A DNA stretch of 45,416 nucleotides from an uncultured Slackia sp. Its GTDB lineage: Bacteria; Actinomycetota; Coriobacteriia; Coriobacteriales; Eggerthellaceae. This document shows, one piece after another, positions 8,431-17,208 of the stretch. Location: assembly GCF_959608125.1 (NCBI RefSeq), contig NZ_CAUHPG010000017.1:1-45416 (forward strand), in the 5' to 3' direction. Numbering within the stretch: the stretch's first letter is position 1; each line of letters starts with the position of its first letter. The position numbers and the translations under genes were made by a program. The notes below the pieces were generated by a model. The model did not search any database. It saw only the letters and a list, made by a program, of their open reading frames with translations, and had not been told where the DNA came from.

Positions 8431-9450
8431 CTAGGACTCCGTCAGCGGATCGACGACAGCCGCCCTGATCGACGACAGGCGGCGCATCATCTCGTCGAAC
8501 TGCTCGGGCAAAAGGGCCTGAGCGCCATCGGAAGCCGCATGTGCGGGATCGTGATGGACCTCGACCTCGAGGCCGTCGGCCCCGGCGGCCGTCGCGGCAT
8601 AGGCAACGGGCGGCACAAGGCGCGTATAGCCCGTCGCATGGCTCGGGTCGGCGATGATCGGAAGATGCGTCAGGTCCCTCAATACGGGAACGGCGGAGAC
8701 GTCGAACACATTGCGCGTTCGCGTGTCGTACGACCTGATGCCGCGCTCGCACAGCATGACGCGCTCATTGCCGCCCGCCATGATGTACTCGGCCGCCATC
8801 AGAAGCTCGTCGATAGTCGCCGCGAGGCCGCGCTTGAGCAGGATCGGCTTGTCGGTCTTGCCGAGCTCTTTAAGCAAGGTGAAATTCTGCATGTTGCGCG
8901 CACCGACTTGCAGGATATCGATGTCGTCGAACAGCGGCAGGTCGCGCGCGTCCATGATTTCGGAAACGATCGGCATGCCGAATTCGCGCTTGACCTTCGA
9001 AAGGATAGCCAGGCCCTCTTCGCCCATGCCCTGGAACGCATACGGAGACGTGCGAGGCTTGAACGCCCCTCCGCGAAATACCGTTGCGCCGGCCTTTTTA
9101 ACGGATTCGGCGATGGTCATGCACTGCTCTTCGCTTTCGACAGAACAAGGGCCGGCCATGACGCCGAAATTCCCGCCGCCGAACTTGACGCCGCCCACCT
9201 CGATCACAGTATCGTCAGGATGGAATTTCCTATTCGCCTTCTTGAACGGCTCGGAAACGCGACGCACCGCCGCCACCTGATCCATCGATTCGAGATGATG
9301 GATATCGATCGATGTCGTGTCGCCGATCAATCCGACGACGGTCTGTTTTTCACCGATGATGACATGCGGCTGAACGTTCTGGGACCGAAGATAGCCGCAC
9401 AGCTCATCAAGCCCTTCGGGTGCGACGGCTTCGCGAACGATAACGATCAT
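8431..9450 (-). CDS. aroF: 3-deoxy-7-phosphoheptulonate (DAHP) synthase, type I-beta
   Basis: Entry enzyme of the shikimate pathway, joining PEP and erythrose 4-phosphate. 339 residues. An N-terminal ferredoxin-like regulatory domain (about 1-68, starting MIVIVREAV) precedes the TIM barrel with VMAGPCSVES, FRGGAFKPRTSP, QVGARNMQNF, LLKRGL and IADPSHATG. The N-terminal extension is the one that in Thermotoga-type enzymes mediates allosteric inhibition by Tyr/Phe; the ligand here is not known. First gene of the operon, with AGGAGGT 7 nt before the ATG, behind a leader containing a 36-bp palindrome. Confidence 0.95.
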   Translation of the reverse strand: MIVIVREAVAPEGLDELCGYLRSQNVQPHVIIGEKQTVVGLIGDTTSIDIHHLESMDQVAAVRRVSEPFKKANRKFHPDDTVIEVGGVKFGGGNFGVMAGPCSVESEEQCMTIAESVKKAGATVFRGGAFKPRTSPYAFQGMGEEGLAILSKVKREFGMPIVSEIMDARDLPLFDDIDILQVGARNMQNFTLLKELGKTDKPILLKRGLAATIDELLMAAEYIMAGGNERVMLCERGIRSYDTRTRNVFDVSAVPVLRDLTHLPIIADPSHATGYTRLVPPVAYAATAAGADGLEVEVHHDPAHAASDGAQALLPEQFDEMMRRLSSIRAAVVDPLTES

Positions 9451-9471
9451 GGGCGCTACCTCCTATGAGAC

Positions 9472-9507
9472 GGCGAACGCGCCGGAGCCGGCTCCGGCGC
9501 GTTCGCC
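9472..9507 (-). promoter_or_regulatory. Perfect 36-bp palindrome in the aro operon leader
   Basis: Bases 9472-9489 and 9490-9507 are exact reverse complements (arms beginning GGCGAACGCGCCGG), with no spacer. As RNA this forms a stem of about 16 bp with a 4-nt loop, ending just before the aroF Shine-Dalgarno. There is no U run on either side, so it is not a standard terminator. It could be an attenuator, an mRNA-stabilising 5' hairpin or an operator for a dimeric regulator. Upstream, TAGTATAGCC (9526-9535) may be a -10, but no good -35 is visible. Confidence 0.6.
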
Positions 9508-9595
9508 ACGGTCGAGCATATTGTGGAGGCTATACTACCACTATTGCACGCTAAAGCGTTCGGGATAGAAGAGACGAATTCACAGACACGCAATC

Positions 9596-11143
9596 TTAAC
9601 GGCGAAGCAGGCTCGCGCCCGTCATTTCCTCAGGCGCCGCAAGGCCTATCGCATCGAGCAGCGTCGGCGCGATATCGCACAGAGCCGCCGCACGGCCTTC
9701 GGGGGTGCCGAGCGCCGCTTCGTCGACGTCGTCGACGAGCGCGAGCGGAACGGGCGCCGAGGTATGCGCGGTGTAGGGAGAACCGTCTTCGGCGATCATC
9801 TTGTCGGCGTTGCCGTGGTCAGCGGTCACCAAAGCGAAGCCGCCCTTGGCGAGCACCGCGTCGACCACCTTGCCCACACCCGCGTCCACCGCCTCTACGG
9901 CAGCCTTCGCCGCGGGAATAACGCCCGTGTGGCCCACCATGTCGCAATTCGCGAAATTCACGATGTAGACATCGGCTTCATCGGCCGCGATGGCCGCGGC
10001 CAGCGTATCGGCGACTTCGGGCTCGCTCATCTCGGGCTGCAAATCGTAGGTAGCCACTTTGGGACTTGCCACGAGCGAGCGGCTCTCGCCCTCCTTGCAC
10101 GCCTCGACGCCGCCGTTGAAGAAGAACGTCACATGGGCGTATTTCTCGGTTTCGGCGATGTGGTACTGACGCAGCTGCGCCGCCGCCAAGACGTCGGCCA
10201 GCACGTTTTCGGGGAACTCCTTCGGAAACGCCACGGGCGCGTCGATCGTCGCATCGTATTCGGTCAGACACACGAGCTTCACGGCGGGCCTGACGCAGCG
10301 CTCGAAGCCGTCGAAATCGACGTCGACCAGCGCGCGTGTAAGCTCGCGGGCGCGATCGGGGCGGAAATTGAAGAAGATCGCCGCATCGCCGTCGCGCATG
10401 CCGCGACCGTCCAAAGACACGGGCTCGACGAACTCGTCGGTGACCTCCGCCGCATACGAAGCCTCGATCGCCTCTTTCGCCGAAACGTCGCGATGCGGGA
10501 TTCCGCAGGCCACGGCCTCATAGGCGCGCTGCACGCGGTCCCAGCGCTTGTCACGGTCCATCGCGTAATAGCGGCCGCTCACACTGGCGATACGAGCTTT
10601 GCCTGCGATATCGTCGCCCGCAAGCACCGACTCGAGCTCTTCGATAAAGCCCGCGCCGCTGCGCGGAGAGACATCGCGGCCGTCCATGAAGCAATGGATG
10701 CGAACGTCGTTCGAGCCGCGCGCCACGGCGTGTCGAACCAGCGCGTAAAGATGCTCGTTGCTCGAATGCACGCCGCCGTCGGAAAGAAGGCCCATCAGGT
10801 GCAGAGCGCCGCCCGCTGCGGTCGCGGCGTCGATCGCCTCGTTGATAGCGTCGTTATCGCGGATCGCGCCTTCGCGACACGCCTTGTCGATGCGCGTGAG
10901 CTCCTGATAGACCACGCGGCCGGCGCCGATATTGAGGTGTCCCACCTCGGAATTGCCCATCTGGCCGGCAGGCAGGCCCACGGCCTCTCCAGACGCCTCC
11001 AACGCGACGAAAGGCCTGCTCTCGAACAGGTCGTCGAGACGCGGCGTGTCCGCCAGCGAGATGGCGTTGCCGTCGGAAGGGGCGTCGAGCCCGAATCCGT
11101 CCATGATGACGAGCAGGGCGGGAAGACGAAGCTTCGAATTCAT
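9596..11143 (-). CDS. gpmI: 2,3-bisphosphoglycerate-independent phosphoglycerate mutase
   Basis: Interconverts 3- and 2-phosphoglycerate with two Mn ions and a phosphoserine intermediate. 515 residues, typical length. D15 in VIMDGFG, the nucleophile serine in QMGNSEVGHLNIGAGR (S65), CFMDGRDVSP, FFNFRPDRARELT and TADHGNADKM are the family's metal- and phosphate-site motifs. AGGAGG lies 4 nt before the ATG. Fourth gene of the gap-pgk-tpiA-gpmI run. Enolase, which follows gpmI in Bacillus, is absent, and the aro leader comes next. Confidence 0.96.
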   Translation of the reverse strand: MNSKLRLPALLVIMDGFGLDAPSDGNAISLADTPRLDDLFESRPFVALEASGEAVGLPAGQMGNSEVGHLNIGAGRVVYQELTRIDKACREGAIRDNDAINEAIDAATAAGGALHLMGLLSDGGVHSSNEHLYALVRHAVARGSNDVRIHCFMDGRDVSPRSGAGFIEELESVLAGDDIAGKARIASVSGRYYAMDRDKRWDRVQRAYEAVACGIPHRDVSAKEAIEASYAAEVTDEFVEPVSLDGRGMRDGDAAIFFNFRPDRARELTRALVDVDFDGFERCVRPAVKLVCLTEYDATIDAPVAFPKEFPENVLADVLAAAQLRQYHIAETEKYAHVTFFFNGGVEACKEGESRSLVASPKVATYDLQPEMSEPEVADTLAAAIAADEADVYIVNFANCDMVGHTGVIPAAKAAVEAVDAGVGKVVDAVLAKGGFALVTADHGNADKMIAEDGSPYTAHTSAPVPLALVDDVDEAALGTPEGRAAALCDIAPTLLDAIGLAAPEEMTGASLLRR

Positions 11144-11255
11144 GATTCCTCCTGGCCGGTCGTCAAGGCCCCGTCGGGACCGACGTAGCGCGCGGTCGTC
11201 CGGCCCACGCCGCGCGCTCCCCCTTCATTCCTTCGATACGCGACGACGGATAGCC

Positions 11256-12029
11256 TTAGCGGGCGGCCGCCATCTTCACCAAGTCGGCGAAATCATCGGC
11301 GTCGAGCGCCGCGCCGCCGATCAAGCCGCCGTCGACGTTCTCGCACGCGAGGAACGTCTCGGCATTGGCAGGCTTCATCGAGCCGCCGTACAGGATGCGC
11401 ATGCCATCGGCCGTCTCGTCGCCTGAAAGCTCACGTACCGTGGTGCGAATCGCGGCCGCCATAGCCTCGGCCTGCTCGGGCGTGGCCGTGCGTCCCGTGC
11501 CGATCGCCCAGATGGGCTCGTAAGCGATGCAGCACACGGCCGCCTCTTCGGGCTCCAACCCCGCCAAAGCGGCGCGCACCTGGTCGCAAACGAACGATTC
11601 GGCCTGGTCGGCCTCGCGTACGGACAGGCTCTCGCCCACGCAGACGATCGGCTTCAAGCCGGCCTCGACGAGGGCGCGCACCTTGCGATTGACCTGCACG
11701 TCGGTCTCGGCGAACATCTCGCGACGCTCGGAATGGCCGACGATGCACCACGTGCATCCCACATCCTTGAGCATGGGAATGCTGATTTCACCCGTGAAAG
11801 CTCCAGAAGGCTCCCAATGCACGTTCTGCGCGCCCACATCGATGTTCGACTTATCGAAATCGAGCACCGTGACCACGGAACGCAGGTCGATCGAGGGCGG
11901 ACACAGCACCACGTCCACCTTGTCCCAACCACGGGCATAGCGATTCGATATGCCCTGGGAAAGCACCACGCTTTCCGCCGGCGTCATGTTCATTTTCCAG
12001 TTGCCTGCGATGATGGGTTTGCGCATCAT
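11256..12029 (-). CDS. tpiA: Triosephosphate isomerase
   Basis: Interconverts dihydroxyacetone phosphate and glyceraldehyde 3-phosphate. About 257 residues with the lysine motif GNWKMN, the catalytic histidine in IVGHSERR, the catalytic glutamate in AYEPIWAIGTG and the phosphate-binding ILYGGSM. Two adjacent ATGs follow AAGGAGG; the first (12029) is listed, and the second (12026), with 8-nt spacing, is equally plausible. It lies 118 bp after pgk in a leader with GC-rich inverted repeats, and 112 bp before gpmI. Confidence 0.96.
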   Translation of the reverse strand: MMRKPIIAGNWKMNMTPAESVVLSQGISNRYARGWDKVDVVLCPPSIDLRSVVTVLDFDKSNIDVGAQNVHWEPSGAFTGEISIPMLKDVGCTWCIVGHSERREMFAETDVQVNRKVRALVEAGLKPIVCVGESLSVREADQAESFVCDQVRAALAGLEPEEAAVCCIAYEPIWAIGTGRTATPEQAEAMAAAIRTTVRELSGDETADGMRILYGGSMKPANAETFLACENVDGGLIGGAALDADDFADLVKMAAAR

Positions 12030-12147
12030 ACAAGCCTCCTTTGCATGCGGTTGACGTATGCGTCGGCCTTCCGCCCCTGCCGCACCGGCGAGAGGCGCCG
12101 ACGTAAAACGCCGCGCCGAACGATCCGACGCGGCGCGAATGCACCTT

Positions 12148-13332
12148 CTATCGAAGCGCCGCGACGCCGGGAAGCGTCTTGCCCTCGACAAGCTCCATGG
12201 ACGCCCCGCCGCCCGTAGAGATGAACGTCATCTCGTCGGCGAGCGAGAATTTGTTCACCGCAGCGACGCTGTCGCCGCCGCCGATGATCGTGGCGGCGTC
12301 CTTGCTGGCCGCGACCGCCTCGGCGACCGCACGGGTGCCGTGCTCGAAAGCCTTCATCTCGAACACGCCCATCGGGCCGTTCCAAAACACCGTCGAACCC
12401 TCGGCAATGGCTGCAGCGTAGAGCTTCTCGGTCTCGGGTCCGATATCGAGGCCCATCATGTCGGCCGGGATGGCATCGACCGAGCAGGTCAGCGCGTTGG
12501 CATCCTCGGCGAAGGCGTCGGCGGCCACCACGTCGACGGGAAGCAGCAGCTTCACACCTGCGGCCTGCGCCTTCTCGATCATGTCGCCGGCACGCTCGAC
12601 CCAATCCTCTTCCTTGAGCGAGGTGCCCACGGCCTTGCCCTGCGCGAGCAGGAAGGTGAAGCACATGCCGCCGCCGATGATGATCGTGTCGGCCTTGTCG
12701 ATCAAGGCGTCGATCACACCCACCTTGTCAGACACCTTGGAGCCGCCGAGAATGGCGACGAAGGGACGTTTCGGCGCGTCGAGCATGCCCGAAAGGGTCT
12801 CGACCTCGCCCGCCAAAAGAAAACCGGCGTATGCGGGCAGTAGCGAAGCGATGCCCGCAGTCGAGGCGTGCGCGCGATGCGCGGTGCCGAACGCGTCGTT
12901 GACGTAAAACTCGGCGAGGGACGCGAGCTCCTCGCAAAATGCGAAATCGTTTTTCTTCTCGCGCTTGTCGAATCGCAGGTTCTCGAGCACGAGAACCGAC
13001 CCGTCGGCCAGCTCGGCCGCCTTGGCGCGCGCGTCGTCGCCCACAGTGTCGGAGGCAAAGGCCACGGGGGCGTCGATCAGCTCGGCGAGACGGGCGGCGG
13101 CGGGCTCAAGCGTGAACTTCTCCTCGAAGCCCTCGCCGGCAGGACGGCCCAGATGGCTCATCAGGATGACCTTCGCACCGCCGTTCACGAGATATTCGAT
13201 CGTGGGCAGCGCTGCGCGGATGCGCGTATCGTCGCCGACCACGCCGTCTTTGATAGGAACGTTGAAATCGACGCGGACGATGACGCGCTTGCCGCGCACG
13301 TCGACGCCTTCGATGGTCTTGATATCGGACAT
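12148..13332 (-). CDS. pgk: Phosphoglycerate kinase
   Basis: Transfers phosphate from 1,3-bisphosphoglycerate to ADP. 394 residues, full length. The N-terminal RVDFNVP, the SHLGRP substrate motif, NLRFDKREKKND, LGGSKVSDK and the C-terminal GGGDSVAAV nucleotide loop are present. The start at 13332 is set by AAGGAGGA 4 nt upstream; a longer open frame upstream runs through the gap terminator and is not real. It is separated from gap by two hairpins, one with a U tract, so it may have its own promoter, though none is clear. Confidence 0.96.
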   Translation of the reverse strand: MSDIKTIEGVDVRGKRVIVRVDFNVPIKDGVVGDDTRIRAALPTIEYLVNGGAKVILMSHLGRPAGEGFEEKFTLEPAAARLAELIDAPVAFASDTVGDDARAKAAELADGSVLVLENLRFDKREKKNDFAFCEELASLAEFYVNDAFGTAHRAHASTAGIASLLPAYAGFLLAGEVETLSGMLDAPKRPFVAILGGSKVSDKVGVIDALIDKADTIIIGGGMCFTFLLAQGKAVGTSLKEEDWVERAGDMIEKAQAAGVKLLLPVDVVAADAFAEDANALTCSVDAIPADMMGLDIGPETEKLYAAAIAEGSTVFWNGPMGVFEMKAFEHGTRAVAEAVAASKDAATIIGGGDSVAAVNKFSLADEMTFISTGGGASMELVEGKTLPGVAALR

Positions 13333-13404
13333 TCGGTCCTCCTTCGGGATGCTTCGTCGAATCGCCGCGAACCGTTCGGCACGCCTTCGGCCACGGCGAA
13401 TGCA

Positions 13405-13431
13405 TAAAAAGCCGAACGCAAGGTTCGGCTT
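13405..13431 (-). terminator. Intrinsic terminator after gap
   Basis: Minus-strand hairpin with 9-bp arms AAGCCGAAC / GTTCGGCTT, a 5-nt loop and a TTTTTA run. It is the second of two hairpins past the gap stop codon and lies about 72 bp before the pgk start. Confidence 0.88.
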
Positions 13432-13446
13432 CTGCGAGGTCAAGCA

Positions 13447-13472
13447 ATGCGCCGCCCCGAGGAGCGGCGCAT
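13447..13472 (-). other. GC-rich hairpin directly after gap
   Basis: 9-bp perfect stem ATGCGCCGC / GCGGCGCAT with an 8-nt loop, starting 8 nt past the gap stop codon and lacking a U run. It probably protects the 3' end or acts as a first, U-less terminator ahead of 13405-13431. Confidence 0.6.
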
Positions 13473-13479
13473 GCGAATA

Positions 13480-14481
13480 TTAAAGAAGGATCTTCGCAAG
13501 ATCTTTGACGCGATTGGAGTAGCCCCACTCGTTGTCATACCAGGAGATGCACTTCACCATGTCGCTCTTCTCGCCCATGACCATAGTGAGCTGGCTGTCG
13601 AAAATCGAGGAGTGGGAATTGCCCACGATGTCGATCGAGACGATCGGATCCTCGGTGTACTCGAGAATGCCCTTGAGGGGGCCCTCGGCGGCGGCCTTCA
13701 TGGCGGCGTTGATTTCTTCCTTGGTCACCTCGCGCTCAAGCTGGACGGTGAGATCGACCATGGATCCATCGGGGGTAGGAACGCGCGTGGCAAAGCCATC
13801 GAGTTTCCCCTTGAGTTCAGGCAGCACCAGGGAAACCGCACGAGCCGCGCCCGTGGTGGTCGGAATCATGGACAGGGCTGCGGCGCGGGCGCGGCGCAGG
13901 TCCTTATGGGGCAGGTCCAAGATCTTCTGGTCGTTGGTGTATGCGTGGATGGTGTTCATGTAACCGCGCTTGATGCCGAAGTTCTCCATCAGGACCTTCG
14001 CGAAGGGAGCGAGGCAGTTGGTGGTGCAGGAAGCGTTGGAGATGATGCGATGCTTCTCTTTGTCATAGTCGCCATCGTTGACGCCCATCACGATCGTGAT
14101 GTCCTCGCCCTTGGCAGGGCAGCTGATGATGACCTTCTTGGCGCCTGCCTCGATGTGCTTGGAAGCAAGCTCGCCGGTCTTGAAGATTCCCGTAGACTCG
14201 ACGACGACGTCGACGCCGAGCTCGCCCCAGGGCAGGTTGGAGGGTTCGCGCTCGCAGAGCACCTTGGTCTTGTGGCCGTCGGCGATGAAGCCGTCCTCGA
14301 CCACCTCGACCTTATCGAATGCACGGCCGTGCACGGAGTCGTACTTCAGAAGATGGGCCATGGTGGGAATATCGCCCAGGTCGTTGACGGCCACGACGTC
14401 GAGCTCGGGATCGTTCGCCATTGCACGGTACACGAGACGGCCGATGCGACCGAAACCGTTGATGCCGACCTTGATTGCCAT
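13480..14481 (-). CDS. gap: Glyceraldehyde-3-phosphate dehydrogenase, type I
   Basis: Oxidises glyceraldehyde 3-phosphate to 1,3-bisphosphoglycerate with NAD. 333 residues. NAD-binding INGFGRIGRLVYRA is at the N-terminus, the catalytic cysteine is in SNASCTTNCLAP, and YTNDQKILDLPHKDLRRARAA and SWYDNEWGYSNRV complete the type I pattern. The ATG at 14481 follows AAAGGGG by 6 nt; an in-frame ATG 9 codons upstream lacks a site. Its own promoter has a perfect -10 and two hairpins follow it, so it is probably transcribed strongly and partly apart from pgk. Confidence 0.96.
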   Translation of the reverse strand: MAIKVGINGFGRIGRLVYRAMANDPELDVVAVNDLGDIPTMAHLLKYDSVHGRAFDKVEVVEDGFIADGHKTKVLCEREPSNLPWGELGVDVVVESTGIFKTGELASKHIEAGAKKVIISCPAKGEDITIVMGVNDGDYDKEKHRIISNASCTTNCLAPFAKVLMENFGIKRGYMNTIHAYTNDQKILDLPHKDLRRARAAALSMIPTTTGAARAVSLVLPELKGKLDGFATRVPTPDGSMVDLTVQLEREVTKEEINAAMKAAAEGPLKGILEYTEDPIVSIDIVGNSHSSIFDSQLTMVMGEKSDMVKCISWYDNEWGYSNRVKDLAKILL

Positions 14482-14517
14482 TGCAAACCCCTTTCTAGGT
14501 TTTTCCATACCTCATCG

Positions 14518-14545
14518 ATTATACGGAGGAGGGCCTGAGGTGCAA
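14518..14545 (-). promoter_or_regulatory. Promoter of gap
   Basis: Minus-strand -35 TTGCAC (14540-14545), 16-bp spacer, and consensus -10 TATAAT (14518-14523), 36 bp upstream of the gap start codon. Confidence 0.8.
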
Positions 14546-14615
14546 GACGCGACGTCGGCATGCGGTCGAATGCACACGGTTGCCGCCATCCATCCGTCCG
14601 ACGAAGCCGCTCGCA

Positions 14616-14645
14616 CGTCGGCCCCGCGGGAACGCGGGGCCGACG
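14616..14645 (-). terminator. GC-rich hairpin after ffh, without U run
   Basis: 13-bp perfect stem (arm CGTCGGCCCCGCG) with a 4-nt loop TTCC on the minus strand, 8 bp past the ffh stop. No U tract follows. The position suggests 3' end formation, so it may be a U-less intrinsic terminator of the kind reported in actinobacteria. Confidence 0.6.
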
Positions 14646-14653
14646 AATTCGAC

Positions 14654-16084
<1,431 letters not shown>

Positions 16085-16162
16085 GGAAAAGAGCTCCTTT
16101 GAGACATCGAGCAGGCTTGTTTACGTGAATCCTATTCATTATGCAGCACCCTGCCCCGCTAG

Positions 16163-16201
16163 AAGAAAAAAAGTCCCGGATTACGCGATGAATCCGGGAC
16201 T
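16163..16201 (-). terminator. Intrinsic terminator after ftsY
   Basis: Minus-strand hairpin with perfect 11-bp arms AGTCCCGGATT / AATCCGGGACT, an 8-nt loop and a TTTTTTTCTTC run. It closes the rpmF-plsX-rnc-smc-ftsY transcript 35 bp after ftsY. Confidence 0.92.
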
Positions 16202-16236
16202 GCGGGACCAGACGGCCGAATGTGAGCGAAAAAGCC

Positions 16237-17157
16237 CTAGGAACGCTCGTCGAAATCGCCCACGAACGCACGGGCGAAATCATGCGCGTCGAAATCTTTG
16301 AGATCGCCCAGGCCTTCGCCCACGCCGATTTTGAGCACGGGCAATTCGAGCTCGTGGCTGACGGCCAACGCGATGCCGCCCTTGGCCGTGCCGTCGAGCT
16401 TGGTCACGATCACGCCGTCGAGCTTGAGGGCGCGATCGAACTCGCGCGCCTGGGCCAGGCCGTTCTGGCCGGTGGTGGCATCGATCACGAGCACCGTATA
16501 CACGGGAAGCTTGGAGCGCTTGCGCACCACGTTGACGACCTTTTCGAGCTCGCGCATCAGGTCGGCCGACGTATGCAGGCGACCAGCCGTGTCGATTAAC
16601 ACCAGGTCGGCGTTTTTCTGCTCGGCGCGCTCGATCGTGTCGTAGCACACGCTGGCGGGGTCGCTGCCGCGCTCTCGCGTGCAGATTTCCACATCGGCAC
16701 GGCGAGCCCACTCCTCGAGCTGCTCGATCGCGGCGGCGCGGAACGTGTCGGCGCTGCCCAACAAGACGGTGCGGCCCGCGTCGGTAGCCTCCTTGGCCAG
16801 CTTGCCGACCGTCGTGGTTTTGCCGGCGCCGTTGATACCGACGAAAAGCACGCAAGCGGGTTCCCCGCCGAAGACCTCTTCGCCGCCGGCGCAGAATGCC
16901 TCGGCCATGCGGTCGTTGAGCATGTCGAGCACGGCGTAGGCATCGGGCAAAGCCTTGCGTGTCGCCTTGTCGCGCAGATCCTCGACGATATCGCTGGCGG
17001 CGGCGCCGCCGATGTCGGCCAGGATGAGCGTCTCTTCGAGGCCCTCCCAGAACTCCTCGTCAAGATCGGGACCGCGGTCGAGCAAGACGTTCATCTGCTC
17101 GGTGAACTTTTCGCGCGAACGCGCCAATCCTTCGCTGATGCGGCTGAAGAATCCCAT
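16237..17157 (-). CDS. ftsY: SRP receptor FtsY
   Basis: Membrane-associated GTPase that docks the SRP-ribosome complex at SecYEG. 306 residues, essentially the NG core: P-loop GINGAGKTTTVGKLA, SADTFRAAAIEQL, DTAGRLHT, TKLDGTAKGG and GVGEGLGDL. The long acidic A domain of the E. coli protein is missing, as in many Gram-positives; the N-terminal MGFFSRI helix may attach to the membrane. AAGGAG precedes the ATG. It lies 51 bp after smc, in the order known from Bacillus (rnc-smc-ftsY). Confidence 0.96.
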   Translation of the reverse strand: MGFFSRISEGLARSREKFTEQMNVLLDRGPDLDEEFWEGLEETLILADIGGAAASDIVEDLRDKATRKALPDAYAVLDMLNDRMAEAFCAGGEEVFGGEPACVLFVGINGAGKTTTVGKLAKEATDAGRTVLLGSADTFRAAAIEQLEEWARRADVEICTRERGSDPASVCYDTIERAEQKNADLVLIDTAGRLHTSADLMRELEKVVNVVRKRSKLPVYTVLVIDATTGQNGLAQAREFDRALKLDGVIVTKLDGTAKGGIALAVSHELELPVLKIGVGEGLGDLKDFDAHDFARAFVGDFDERS

Positions 17158-17208
17158 GAGGGTCTCCTTTCCAATATCCGTTAGAGGGGAGGCGCAGGCG
17201 CGCCGCCC

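Noticed and set aside
9451..9595. T-box or Trp/Phe leader-peptide attenuator for the aro operon
   Set aside because: No T-box sequence, no run of Phe, Tyr or Trp codons in a short leader frame and no U-tract terminator were found; only the palindrome remains.
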